Origin: Kutzneria chonburiensis
GTDB taxonomy: Bacteria > Actinomycetota > Actinomycetes > Mycobacteriales > Pseudonocardiaceae
Direction: 5' to 3'
Assembly: GCF_028622115.1 (NCBI RefSeq)
Contig: NZ_CP097263.1
Location: forward strand, 372,001 to 436,000
Length of the DNA stretch: 64,000 nt
The notes under the pieces were generated by a model, which was not told the DNA's origin, ran no database searches, and was given only the letters and a program-made list of their open reading frames with translations. Positions 57,286 to 64,000 of this stretch are shown here, in pieces (the stretch's first letter is position 1; every line of letters starts with the position of its first letter). The position numbers and the translations under genes are program-made.

Positions 57286-57880
57286 GGTTCATACCCCGCC
57301 GGACGGACATCCGGCCGCGCCACCCCGAGGACTTCGACGAGATCTACGCCGACCGGGCGCCGTGGGACGTCGGCCATCCGCAGCCGGCGATCCGCGCGCG
57401 GGCCGGCGAGTTCGCCGGGCGTGTGCTGGATGTCGGCTGCGGGACGGGGAACACGCGCTGCTGGCCGCGAGTCTGGGACTGGCGGCGACGGGCATCGACA
57501 CCTCGCCCGTGGCCATCGAACGGGCCCGGGCCAAGGCGGCCGAGCGCGGGCTTGAGGTCCGTTTCGAGGTGGGCAACGCGCTGGAGCTCACCGGCGAGTT
57601 CGAGACCATTGTGGACAGTGCGCTGTTCCACGTGTTCGAGGACGACGACCGGATCCGCTACGTGGCCACGCTGGCGGCGGTGACCCGGGCCGGGGCCCGC
57701 CTGCACCTGCTGTGCTTCAGCGACCGGCAGGAGGGCGAGTGGGGGCCGCGGCGGATCAGCGAGGCCGAGATCCGCGCCGCCTTCGCCGACGGCTGGCACG
57801 TCGACTCGATCGAACCGTCCACAATGGACCTCGCGGGCGGCACGGTCGAGGCGTGGCTGGCCTCGATCTCCCGGCTGTGA
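57282..57880 (+). pseudogene. Frameshifted class I SAM-dependent methyltransferase
   Basis: Starting at ATG 57282 the frame reads RHPEDFDEIYADRAPWDVGH and the SAM motif VLDVGCGTG. It then breaks at GGGG 57446-57449. One frame over it continues EHALLAASLGLAATGIDTSP, DSALFHVFEDDDRIRYVATL and RRISEAEIRAAFADGWHV, typical of small methyltransferases, to the TGA at 57878. One missing G restores a 200-residue enzyme. As written, the downstream half is accidentally fused in frame to the GNAT reading frame. Substrate unknown. Confidence 0.85.
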
Positions 57881-57885
57881 CAGAA

Positions 57886-57910
57886 GGGGGTGTGCCGGAG
57901 GCACACCCCC
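57886..57910. terminator. Bidirectional terminator
   Basis: GGGGGTGTGCC (57886-57896) pairs perfectly with GGCACACCCCC (57900-57910) around a GGA loop, between the convergent methyltransferase and beta-helix genes. Confidence 0.88.
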
Positions 57911-57917
57911 ATCTGCC

Positions 57918-60239
57918 CTAAGCGAAGGCGAAGTAGTCCAGGTTGGCCACGCCCGGCGACGAGCCCAGCGCCACCAGGTACACGTCGTGCACGCCGGCGG
58001 TCGGCGTGATCGGCATGGACTGGTCGGTGTAGGTGTCGAAACCGCCGGTGGACAAGGCGGTCACGGTAGTGATCACCGGTCCGGTGAGGCTGTCCAGGCG
58101 GACCTGGAACTGGCGGCCGGCGTAGGCCGGGTCCTCGCCGACGCTGCCGTGGAACCAGGTTCGCCCGCTGCCGAAGTCGACGGCGGTGTACTTGGCCCAG
58201 TCGCCGCCGTCGAAACTGCCGAGCACGACACCGGTTCCGGCGGCATGCCGGGCAACGCCGCTGTTGTCGGCGTAGCGCTCGGCCTGCACGGTGGTGCGGT
58301 CGCCGGGCGCGCCGGCCGACCACTTCGGTGCGCCGTACTGGTACGCGCCGGCGCTGGGCTTGCGGTCGCGGTAGCCGTCGGTGGCCGGCGGGCGCACCAC
58401 GCCGAAGTTGCGGGCCGGCGAGCCGGACTGGAGCGAGTAGTCGTACGCCGATGGGTTGGCGAACAACGGATCCGTGGAATACGGCAGGTTGTTGGTCACC
58501 GTGGCCCCGGCCCGCACGTCCACGTCGCCGATGTTGTTGGCGAACTCGCTGTTCGGGTAGCTGCTGCCGAACAGCGACACCGCCTTGGGATCGGTGCCGG
58601 ACGTGTTGTTGTAGATCTTGTTGCCGGTCGAGGAGTCGCCGTTGAGCAGCACCACGCCATAGGTGTTGTGCCAGGCCACATTGTCGTACGCGGTGGCGTT
58701 GTACGCGCCGTTATCCAGGTAGATGCCGGGCGTCAGGTTGTTGTTGGGCGTGGCCGCCGGGTCGTGCAGCAGGTTGTGGTCGAACACCGTGCCGGCGAGG
58801 TTGTTGTGGCAGCACACGTAGATCGCGCCGCCGTCGTTGACCAGGTTGTTCCAGTCGGAAAGGTCGTTGTACGAGACCGTTTCGCCCGGCACGGTCTGGC
58901 TGGTCATCTTGTCGTCGATGTTGACCGGGGTACGGCCGACGCTCGAGACCGTGTTGTGCGTGACGGTCTCGTACGGGCCGATGATGTTGATGCCCGAGGC
59001 GTAGCTGGCCATGTAGTCGGTATGCAGAATGGTGTTGCCGGTGACCGTGTTGTGCGAGCCGCCGACCACCACGCCGTTGCCGGCGCTCCAGTCGATCGTG
59101 CTGTTGCGCAACGTGTTCTGCGTGCCCATGAGCATGACGCCGGAGGTGCTCTCGCCCGCGGTCAGGAACGCGCAGTCGTCCGGGTTCTCCACCATGTTCG
59201 GGTCCGGCGCGATGTCGTCGTACGCCGACAGGTAGCGCCCGGTCAGGCCGTCGATGACGTCGTGGGTCGAGGTGGCCGAGGTCTGCACGGTGGTGCCGCG
59301 CACGCCGAGGTTCTTCAGCGTGGTGTACGACCTGCCGGCCAGATCGAAGCCCAGGTTGCGCTGCTTGGCCTCCACGGCGTGGCCGGCCGGCGAGTCGCCG
59401 TCCAGCGTCCACAGGTAGAGGGAACCGTTGGTGTAGAACCATTCGCCGGCGTGGCCGAGCAGTTCGAGGCGGCCGCTGAGCGAGTACGTCTCGACGCCGT
59501 TCGGGGCCAGACCCACACAGTTGTGCCAGCCGTCGGCGGTGACACTGCCGACCGCGGAGGCCGTCACGGTCTCGGTCTCGGTGATGAACCAGTTGCGGGC
59601 GGTCAGCCGCGCACCGATCCAGTAACCGTCGGGTTGCGTGAGGGCGCTGTCGGACAGGCTCTTGGCGGTGCCGCCCTGGGCCGTGCCCAGGTTGGGGTGC
59701 ATGGGATTGGTGCCGGGGTAGACCAGCGCCGCCTGGGCACTGAGCGCGCCGTCGACGAAGACCTGATTGCCGGGCAGCTTCGGGTTGAGCGTGACCGGCG
59801 CGCGGTAGATGTGGCCGGCGTTGACGCCCGCGGCGAAGGGAGAGCCGGGGATGTGGCTGTCGCCGGCGGCGAGTGTGGCCAGGTCACCGGCGGTGACCTG
59901 GGCCCAACCGGTGACCGGGTCGGTGCCGTCGACCGTGACGGCCGCGCCGGGGGCGGCGGTGTAGGTGATGGGGGAGTTCGCGGTGCCGCTGTTGGCCGGG
60001 GTCACGGTCTCGCGGTACGTGCCGGCGGCGATCACGCAGGTGTCGCCGGCGGTGAGCACCTTCGCGCACTGCTGGACGTGCTGGAAGGGCTTGGCCGAGC
60101 TGCCGGCGTCGCTGTCGTTGCCGGTCGTGCTGACGTAGAACGTGCGGCCGTGCTGGGCGGGGGCGGCGTGTGCGGTCGCGCTGGTGACCAGCAGGGCGAC
60201 GGCGACCAGGGACACCAGTCCCGATCTCGAGGGCGTCAT
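57918..60239 (-). CDS. Secreted parallel beta-helix protein with C-terminal carbohydrate-binding module
   Basis: A 773-residue exported protein. Signal peptide 1-26 (LVSLVAVALLVTSATAHAA), then TFYVSTTGNDSDAGSSAKPF at the start of a right-handed beta-helix with many Asn/Gly turns (NTLRNSTIDWSAGNGVVVGG; NTVTGNTILHTDY; VFDHNLLHDPAATPNNNL), and a C-terminal CBM6/35-like domain (VQAERYADNSGVARHAAGTG; VDFGSGRTWFHGSVGEDP). The fold is that of polysaccharide lyases and some glycosidases; the substrate is not evident. ATG 60239 gives the signal peptide directly. It diverges from the GntR gene and shares operator-like motifs with the ABC importer. Confidence 0.85.
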   Translation of the reverse strand: MTPSRSGLVSLVAVALLVTSATAHAAPAQHGRTFYVSTTGNDSDAGSSAKPFQHVQQCAKVLTAGDTCVIAAGTYRETVTPANSGTANSPITYTAAPGAAVTVDGTDPVTGWAQVTAGDLATLAAGDSHIPGSPFAAGVNAGHIYRAPVTLNPKLPGNQVFVDGALSAQAALVYPGTNPMHPNLGTAQGGTAKSLSDSALTQPDGYWIGARLTARNWFITETETVTASAVGSVTADGWHNCVGLAPNGVETYSLSGRLELLGHAGEWFYTNGSLYLWTLDGDSPAGHAVEAKQRNLGFDLAGRSYTTLKNLGVRGTTVQTSATSTHDVIDGLTGRYLSAYDDIAPDPNMVENPDDCAFLTAGESTSGVMLMGTQNTLRNSTIDWSAGNGVVVGGSHNTVTGNTILHTDYMASYASGINIIGPYETVTHNTVSSVGRTPVNIDDKMTSQTVPGETVSYNDLSDWNNLVNDGGAIYVCCHNNLAGTVFDHNLLHDPAATPNNNLTPGIYLDNGAYNATAYDNVAWHNTYGVVLLNGDSSTGNKIYNNTSGTDPKAVSLFGSSYPNSEFANNIGDVDVRAGATVTNNLPYSTDPLFANPSAYDYSLQSGSPARNFGVVRPPATDGYRDRKPSAGAYQYGAPKWSAGAPGDRTTVQAERYADNSGVARHAAGTGVVLGSFDGGDWAKYTAVDFGSGRTWFHGSVGEDPAYAGRQFQVRLDSLTGPVITTVTALSTGGFDTYTDQSMPITPTAGVHDVYLVALGSSPGVANLDYFAFA

Positions 60240-60253
60240 TGCCGATCCAATCG

Positions 60254-60265
60254 GTAATCGATTAG
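60254..60265. promoter_or_regulatory. GntR-type operator candidate before the beta-helix gene
   Basis: GTAATCGATTAG contains the palindrome TAATCGATTA and the 9-mer ATCGATTAG (60257-60265). It lies 15-26 bases upstream of the beta-helix start. The reverse complement of the same 9-mer is found before the sugar-binding protein gene. Confidence 0.6.
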
Positions 60266-60305
60266 TGGCCGGACGGTAGGCAGCGAGGCCCGCCGGTGTC
60301 AATGG

Positions 60306-60318
60306 CTATCGGTTATCG
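60306..60318. promoter_or_regulatory. Weaker operator-like site before gntR
   Basis: CTATCGGTTATCG differs from the CTATCGATTAG site at 61077-61087 (minus orientation) at two of the first eleven positions. It lies about 34 bases upstream of the GntR ATG and could mediate autoregulation. Confidence 0.4.
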
Positions 60319-60351
60319 TTTGATCTCGACGACGATCAGGGGGAGGGCGAG

Positions 60352-61020
60352 ATGGCCTCGATGCCCGAGGAGGCGCTGCCGCGGGTGCTGCTGTCCGACC
60401 AGGCCTACGAGCTGGTGCGCCGGTGGATCCTGGACGGCACCCTCGAGCCGGGTGACCGCATCGTCGAGTCGGAGATCGCGCGGCGGCTCGGGGTGAGCCA
60501 GGCGCCGGTCCGCGAAGCGGTGAAACGCCTGGCCCACGAGGGTTTGATCACCTCGCTGCCGCGGCGCGGCAGCTACGTGACGCAGATCTCCACCGAGGAC
60601 GTGGATGACGCCCGCGAGGTGCGAGCGATGCTGGAGGAGGCGGCCGCCCGCGAGGCGGTGACCCACTTCGACCCGCCGGCCCGGCAGCGGCTGGAGGGCT
60701 TCGTGGACGGCATGCGCCGGGCCGCCGAAGCGCTGGACTTAGCCGCGTTCCGGGCGGCCGACATGGGCTTCCACCGCAGCGTGGTCGAGCTGTCGGGCAA
60801 CGTCTACCTGCCCAGGCTGTGGGACGTCATGGAGTCGCGGCTGCTCAGCCTGCGGGTGGTCGGCGACCCCGGTTTCACCGGCAGCTGGGCCGAGATGGCC
60901 GAGGCCCACCAGGACCTGATCGAGCTGCTGGCCAGCGGAAACCGCGGTCGGGCGGCGGCCGCGTTCCATGATCACGCGGCCGGCCGGGAGCTGCCGGGCC
61001 GGCCCAACCGGGACGGGTAA
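60352..61020 (+). CDS. FadR-type GntR transcriptional regulator
   Basis: A 222-residue regulator: winged HTH (LSDQAYELVRRWILDGTLEP; SEIARRLGVSQAPVREAVKR, residues 14-62) and a C-terminal all-helical FCD effector domain (EVRAMLEEAAAREAVTHFDP; ADMGFHRSVVELSGNVYLPR, with metal-type Asp/His positions). FCD regulators sense sugar acids or organic acids. The ATG follows GAGGGCGAG. Position between the beta-helix gene and the ABC importer, with related palindromes in front of both, indicates local control of the whole locus. Confidence 0.9.
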   Translation: MASMPEEALPRVLLSDQAYELVRRWILDGTLEPGDRIVESEIARRLGVSQAPVREAVKRLAHEGLITSLPRRGSYVTQISTEDVDDAREVRAMLEEAAAREAVTHFDPPARQRLEGFVDGMRRAAEALDLAAFRAADMGFHRSVVELSGNVYLPRLWDVMESRLLSLRVVGDPGFTGSWAEMAEAHQDLIELLASGNRGRAAAAFHDHAAGRELPGRPNRDG

Positions 61021-61076
61021 CGGCTCCGTCACGAGGGTTGACGGCGGCCGCCTCCCCGTCTTTCGATGGTTCATCG

Positions 61077-61087
61077 CTAATCGATAG
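61077..61087. promoter_or_regulatory. GntR-type operator candidate before the importer genes
   Basis: CTAATCGATAG carries CTAATCGAT, the reverse complement of the 9-mer ATCGATTAG at 60257-60265. It lies 18-28 bases upstream of the binding-protein ATG. Confidence 0.6.
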
Positions 61088-61104
61088 ACGATTGAAGGTG
61101 TCCC

Positions 61105-62358
61105 ATGAGACGCACACACCGCGGTGTGCTGGCGGTCGCCGTGCTCCTGCTGGCGACTGCCTGTGGGGGTGGCTTCCAGCAGTCCGGCGAGTCCGGTTCG
61201 ACGACGTCGGCGCAGCTCAGGATGCTGGTCAACATCACGCCGGTGCTGACCAAGCAGTTCTACGCCGACCTCGTCGCCCCGTACGAGAAGGCCCACCCCG
61301 GCGTCAAGGTGACGGTCGAGGCCCCGACCGCGGCCGACGTCAGCGCCACGCTCCAGCAGGAGCTGGCCGCCGGCTCCGCGCCCGACCTGGTCACCGGCAG
61401 CCTGTCCACGGCGATCGTGCCGCAGCTGACCGCACTGCCGAACGAGCCGTGGGTCACCGACGCGCCCTATGCCGTGCAGTCCAAGGTCGGCGGCCAGATC
61501 TGGCAGGTCGGCAGCGGCACCCAGGCGCAGTCGATCGTCTTCTACAACAAGGACGCCTTCGCGAAGGCCGGCATCGCGGCGCCGCCCAAGACCTTCGACG
61601 AGTTCACCGCCGACCTGGTCAAGCTCAAGGCCGCCGGCTACGTGCCGACGCAGACCGCCGGCGACTGGGTCACCGGGGCGCAGGCGCAGATGATGGCCAA
61701 TCCCAACGTGTTGAACACGACGGCGGACTGGTTCGCCCAGCGGAACAAGACTTCCGTGACCTTCGCCGACAGCAACTGGACCAAGGTGCTCGGCGTGTAC
61801 CAGAGCTGGATCGGGCAGGGGCTGACCTCGCCCAACGCGATGGGCCTGAAGTACCAGGACTCGATCGACCAGTTCGTGGCCGGCAAGTCCGGCACGTACA
61901 TCATGGGCAGCTGGCTGGTGCCCACTTTGGACAGTGCCAGGCTGCCGTTCCAGGCCGGCGTGTTCTCGATGCCGACCTTCGACGGCTCACCGGCGCCGCT
62001 GGCCGGCGGCCCGTCGGTGCCGTGGTCGATCCTCAAGTCGTCCAAGAACCAGGCGGCCGCGCTGGATCTGGTCAAGTACCTGGTCAGCGACAAGGCCGCG
62101 GTGACCGCCGAGCTGGCCGCCGAGGGCAACTTCCGTACCGGCTTCGACTACCCGGCTTCGGCGCTGAACAAGGAGGTCGGCGCGATCGTGGCCGCGGCCA
62201 GGACGACCGTCGTCGCTTCGGCCGGGCAGGGCGACAACTCCGCGCCGACCGGGTTCGGCGACGAGGTCAACAAGCTGGTGCAGGGCTTGTACGTCGGGCA
62301 GACGGCGCCGCAGGTGATCACCGCACTCGACGACTGGTACACCGCCAATGCGAAGTAG
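61105..62358 (+). CDS. ABC sugar transporter solute-binding lipoprotein
   Basis: A 417-residue extracellular binding lipoprotein: signal and lipobox at 1-18 (VAVLLLATACGGG), then the family-1 fold (LVAPYEKAHPGVKVTVEAPT; APDLVTGSLSTAIVPQL; IVFYNKDAFAKAGIAAPPKT; GTYIMGSWLVPTLDSA). It delivers an oligosaccharide or sugar to the two permeases encoded next. The ATG has AAGGTG upstream. It overlaps the first permease by 11 bases. Confidence 0.94.
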   Translation: MRRTHRGVLAVAVLLLATACGGGFQQSGESGSTTSAQLRMLVNITPVLTKQFYADLVAPYEKAHPGVKVTVEAPTAADVSATLQQELAAGSAPDLVTGSLSTAIVPQLTALPNEPWVTDAPYAVQSKVGGQIWQVGSGTQAQSIVFYNKDAFAKAGIAAPPKTFDEFTADLVKLKAAGYVPTQTAGDWVTGAQAQMMANPNVLNTTADWFAQRNKTSVTFADSNWTKVLGVYQSWIGQGLTSPNAMGLKYQDSIDQFVAGKSGTYIMGSWLVPTLDSARLPFQAGVFSMPTFDGSPAPLAGGPSVPWSILKSSKNQAAALDLVKYLVSDKAAVTAELAAEGNFRTGFDYPASALNKEVGAIVAAARTTVVASAGQGDNSAPTGFGDEVNKLVQGLYVGQTAPQVITALDDWYTANAK

Positions 62359-63202
62359 CGCGCAGCGGGCGCTGATGCTCGGGCCGGCGCTGGTGCTGCT
62401 GGCGGTGTTCATGCTGGTGCCCATCGCCATCGCCGGCTACCTCAGCTTCACCGACTGGGACGGGCTCACGCCGAACCCGAATCCCGTGGGCTGGGCCAAC
62501 TACCAGCGCCTGCTGTCCGATGTGGACGTACGGAACGCGGCCGTGGTGACGCTGGTGATCACGGTCGTCGGCACGATCGGCTGCAACGCCGCCGGGCTCG
62601 GGCTGGCGCTGTTGCTCAACCGCCGCAACCGTTTCACCAGTCTGCTGCGGGCCGTGGTGTTCTATCCGTACGTGGTCGGGCCGATCATCATCGGCTTCCT
62701 GTGGTCGGCCATCCTCGGCGCGGACGGCGTGATCGCCAACGCGGTGATCCCCGTGCCGTTCCTGTCCGACCCGGTGTGGGCGGTCGGCAGCATCACGTTC
62801 GTCGTGGTGTGGTCCCAGTTCGGCGTGAACGTCGTGCTGTACCTGGCCGGGTTGCAGACCGTGCCACCGAGCCTGCTGGAAGCGGCCACTGTGGACGGTG
62901 CCGGGCGGTGGCAGACGTTCCGGGCGGTGACGTGGCCGGTGTTGGCGCCCTCGGTGACCGTGAACATCGTGCTGGTGCTGGTCGGGTTGCTGCGGGTGTA
63001 CGAGATCGTGCTCGCCCTGACCGGCGGTGGCCCGGCCGGCCGGACCAGCACCTTCGCCTTCCTGATCCTGTCGAGTTCGTTCCGCAGCAACCAGTTGGGC
63101 TACGGGGCGGCGCAGGCGATCACGTTGATGGTGGTGATCGGCGCGCTGGCCCTTGGCGTGACGGCGTTGCGGCAGCGGGCCGAGAAGGCGGTGGCGGCAT
63201 GA
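62348..63202 (+). CDS. ABC sugar transporter permease 1
   Basis: A 284-residue membrane protein with six helices (ALMLGPALVLLAVFMLVPIA near 9; VVTLVITVVGTIGCNAAGL; VVFYPYVVGPIIIGFLWSAI) and the cytoplasmic EAA loop LLEAATVDGAGRWQTFRAVT near residue 176 that contacts the ATPase. MalF-type. ATG 62348 lies within the last codons of the binding-protein gene, and its stop overlaps the second permease by four bases. Confidence 0.95.
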   Translation: MRSSAQRALMLGPALVLLAVFMLVPIAIAGYLSFTDWDGLTPNPNPVGWANYQRLLSDVDVRNAAVVTLVITVVGTIGCNAAGLGLALLLNRRNRFTSLLRAVVFYPYVVGPIIIGFLWSAILGADGVIANAVIPVPFLSDPVWAVGSITFVVVWSQFGVNVVLYLAGLQTVPPSLLEAATVDGAGRWQTFRAVTWPVLAPSVTVNIVLVLVGLLRVYEIVLALTGGGPAGRTSTFAFLILSSSFRSNQLGYGAAQAITLMVVIGALALGVTALRQRAEKAVAA

Positions 63203-64000
63203 TCCGACGCCTCATCCTGCTGCCGGTGGTGATCTTGATGGTGGTGCCGGCCTACCTGCTGGTCGTCAACTCCTTCAAGTCACAGCAGGACATCACCCAG
63301 GAGCCGTTCGGCATCCCGCTGCCGCGGCTGTCGGTCGACTACCTGCTCGGCGCGCTCAACTCGCCGGACTTCTCCTTGGTCAAGGCCTATATCGTGACGG
63401 CGTTGTTCGCCGTCGGGGTGAATGTGCTGTCATTGCTGGTCAGCGGCCCGGCGGCGTACGTGATCGCCCGCGGCACGCGGATCGGGCATCGGGCGCTGCT
63501 GGTGCTGTTCCTGGTGGGTATGTTCATCCCGAGCCAGGTTCTGGTGATCCCGGTGATCTACGTGCTCAAGACGCTGGGCCTGATGGGCACGGTGCCGGGA
63601 TTCCTGTTGTTCGAGACCACGCTGACCCTGCCGATCTCCATGTTCCTCTACGTCTCGTACATCAAGACGCTGCCGCGGGAGCTGGACGAGGCGGCGCGGA
63701 TGGACGGCGCGGGGCCGTTCACCACGTTCTGGCGGATCATCTTTCCGCTGATGAAGCCGGCGGTGGTGACGGCGATCGTGTTGCACACCATCGGGGTCTG
63801 GACCGACTTCGTCAACCCGCAGATCATCCTGGGGCCGGCGTCGAGCCTGTACACCGTGACGACCAGCGTGTACGCGGCGATCGGCAAGTACTCCACCGAC
63901 TTCACCGTGGTGTACCCGAACCTGCTGGTCGCGGTGGTGCCGGTGTTGGCGTTCTTCGTGTTCCTGCAACGGAACATCGTGTCCGGGCTGACGACGGGGG
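63199..64000 (+). CDS. ABC sugar transporter permease 2, 3' end outside window
   Basis: A MalG-type permease open to the window edge (267 codons visible). It begins MIRRLILLPVVILMVVPAYL, and has the substrate-side SFKSQQDITQEPFGIPLPRL, membrane helices, and the EAA loop ELDEAARMDGAGPFTTFWRI followed by IFPLMKPAVVTAIVL. Only the last few residues seem to be missing. The ATG overlaps the stop of permease 1 (ATGA). No ATPase gene is seen; such importers often share a housekeeping MsiK-type ATPase encoded elsewhere. Confidence 0.93.
   Translation, partial: MIRRLILLPVVILMVVPAYLLVVNSFKSQQDITQEPFGIPLPRLSVDYLLGALNSPDFSLVKAYIVTALFAVGVNVLSLLVSGPAAYVIARGTRIGHRALLVLFLVGMFIPSQVLVIPVIYVLKTLGLMGTVPGFLLFETTLTLPISMFLYVSYIKTLPRELDEAARMDGAGPFTTFWRIIFPLMKPAVVTAIVLHTIGVWTDFVNPQIILGPASSLYTVTTSVYAAIGKYSTDFTVVYPNLLVAVVPVLAFFVFLQRNIVSGLTTG

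Noticed and set aside
53009-57310. 1433-codon minus-strand open frame spanning LacI, SAHH-like, AKR and AraC genes
   Set aside because: It runs antisense or in alternative frame to several clear genes and is a GC artefact.
56345-57880. Natural GNAT-methyltransferase fusion protein
   Set aside because: The joining segment is shadow sequence and the methyltransferase N-terminus with its SAM motif is in another frame; a frame error is the simpler reading.
57987-60257. 756-codon plus-strand frame opposite the beta-helix gene
   Set aside because: Val/Gly/Ala/Arg-rich shadow without start signals; the minus-strand product has a signal peptide and a CBM.

Overview
The window is high-GC, gene-dense actinobacterial chromosome with many GTG/TTG starts. 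It carries the actinobacterial hallmarks whiA, rbpA, opcA and Pgi/Tal/Zwf/OpcA/Pgl synteny. Gene content and style fit a filamentous Pseudonocardiales organism (Pseudonocardiaceae-like), but the genus cannot be fixed from sequence reading alone. Core and accessory blocks alternate.

1-15.3 kb: the end of ribBA, then ribH and a PH-like membrane protein. An accessory block follows: a 1497-residue secreted helical/FG-GAP/TPR protein, an XRE regulator and its divergent partner. Then come a Rieske lipoprotein and the core run uvrC-rapZ-yvcK-whiA. A Crp/Fnr regulator plus a class III nucleotidyl-cyclase-like protein are inserted between whiA and gap.

15.5-19.4 kb: gap-pgk-tpiA-secG-rbpA (lower glycolysis, Sec translocase, RNA polymerase-binding protein). 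19.4-36.8 kb is accessory: an orphan DesK-type kinase, a nitrilase-like protein lacking its catalytic Cys, a DHFR-like reductase, a small XRE/membrane pair, DUF4419, GNAT, glycosyltransferase-like, SGNH esterase and NB-ARC/TPR genes. Three genes here are broken by single-base frameshifts (an MDR oxidoreductase, an alpha/beta hydrolase and an acetamidase).

36.8-46.2 kb: the minus-strand pentose phosphate operon tkt-tal-pgi-zwf-opcA-pgl, with most genes overlapping or nearly touching, divergent from ctaB. 46.3-52 kb: a sigma factor with a coupled partner, an FKBP lipoprotein, a small CxxC protein, a ZTP-riboswitch-controlled glyA, and a RecD2-like helicase. 52-57.9 kb: a LacI regulator divergent from a shortened S-adenosylhomocysteinase-like gene with a palindromic operator between them, an AKR/AraC divergent pair, and a GNAT-methyltransferase pair with at least one more frameshift. 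57.9-64 kb: a carbohydrate locus of a beta-helix protein divergent from a FadR-type GntR regulator, then a sugar ABC importer (binding lipoprotein and two permeases, the last cut by the window edge). A shared 9-mer lies upstream of both arms.

The most interesting points are: (i) a short Gly/Gln-rich peptide motif shared by the cyclase-like C-terminus and the NB-ARC N-terminus, 18 kb apart, hinting at a common adaptor in nucleotide-signalling or conflict systems; (ii) the Crp-cyclase pair inside the whiA-gap core; (iii) four clear -1 frameshifts, all in accessory genes; (iv) two long intergenic inverted repeats sharing a core; (v) recurrent leaderless starts behind TAGGCT-like -10 boxes.
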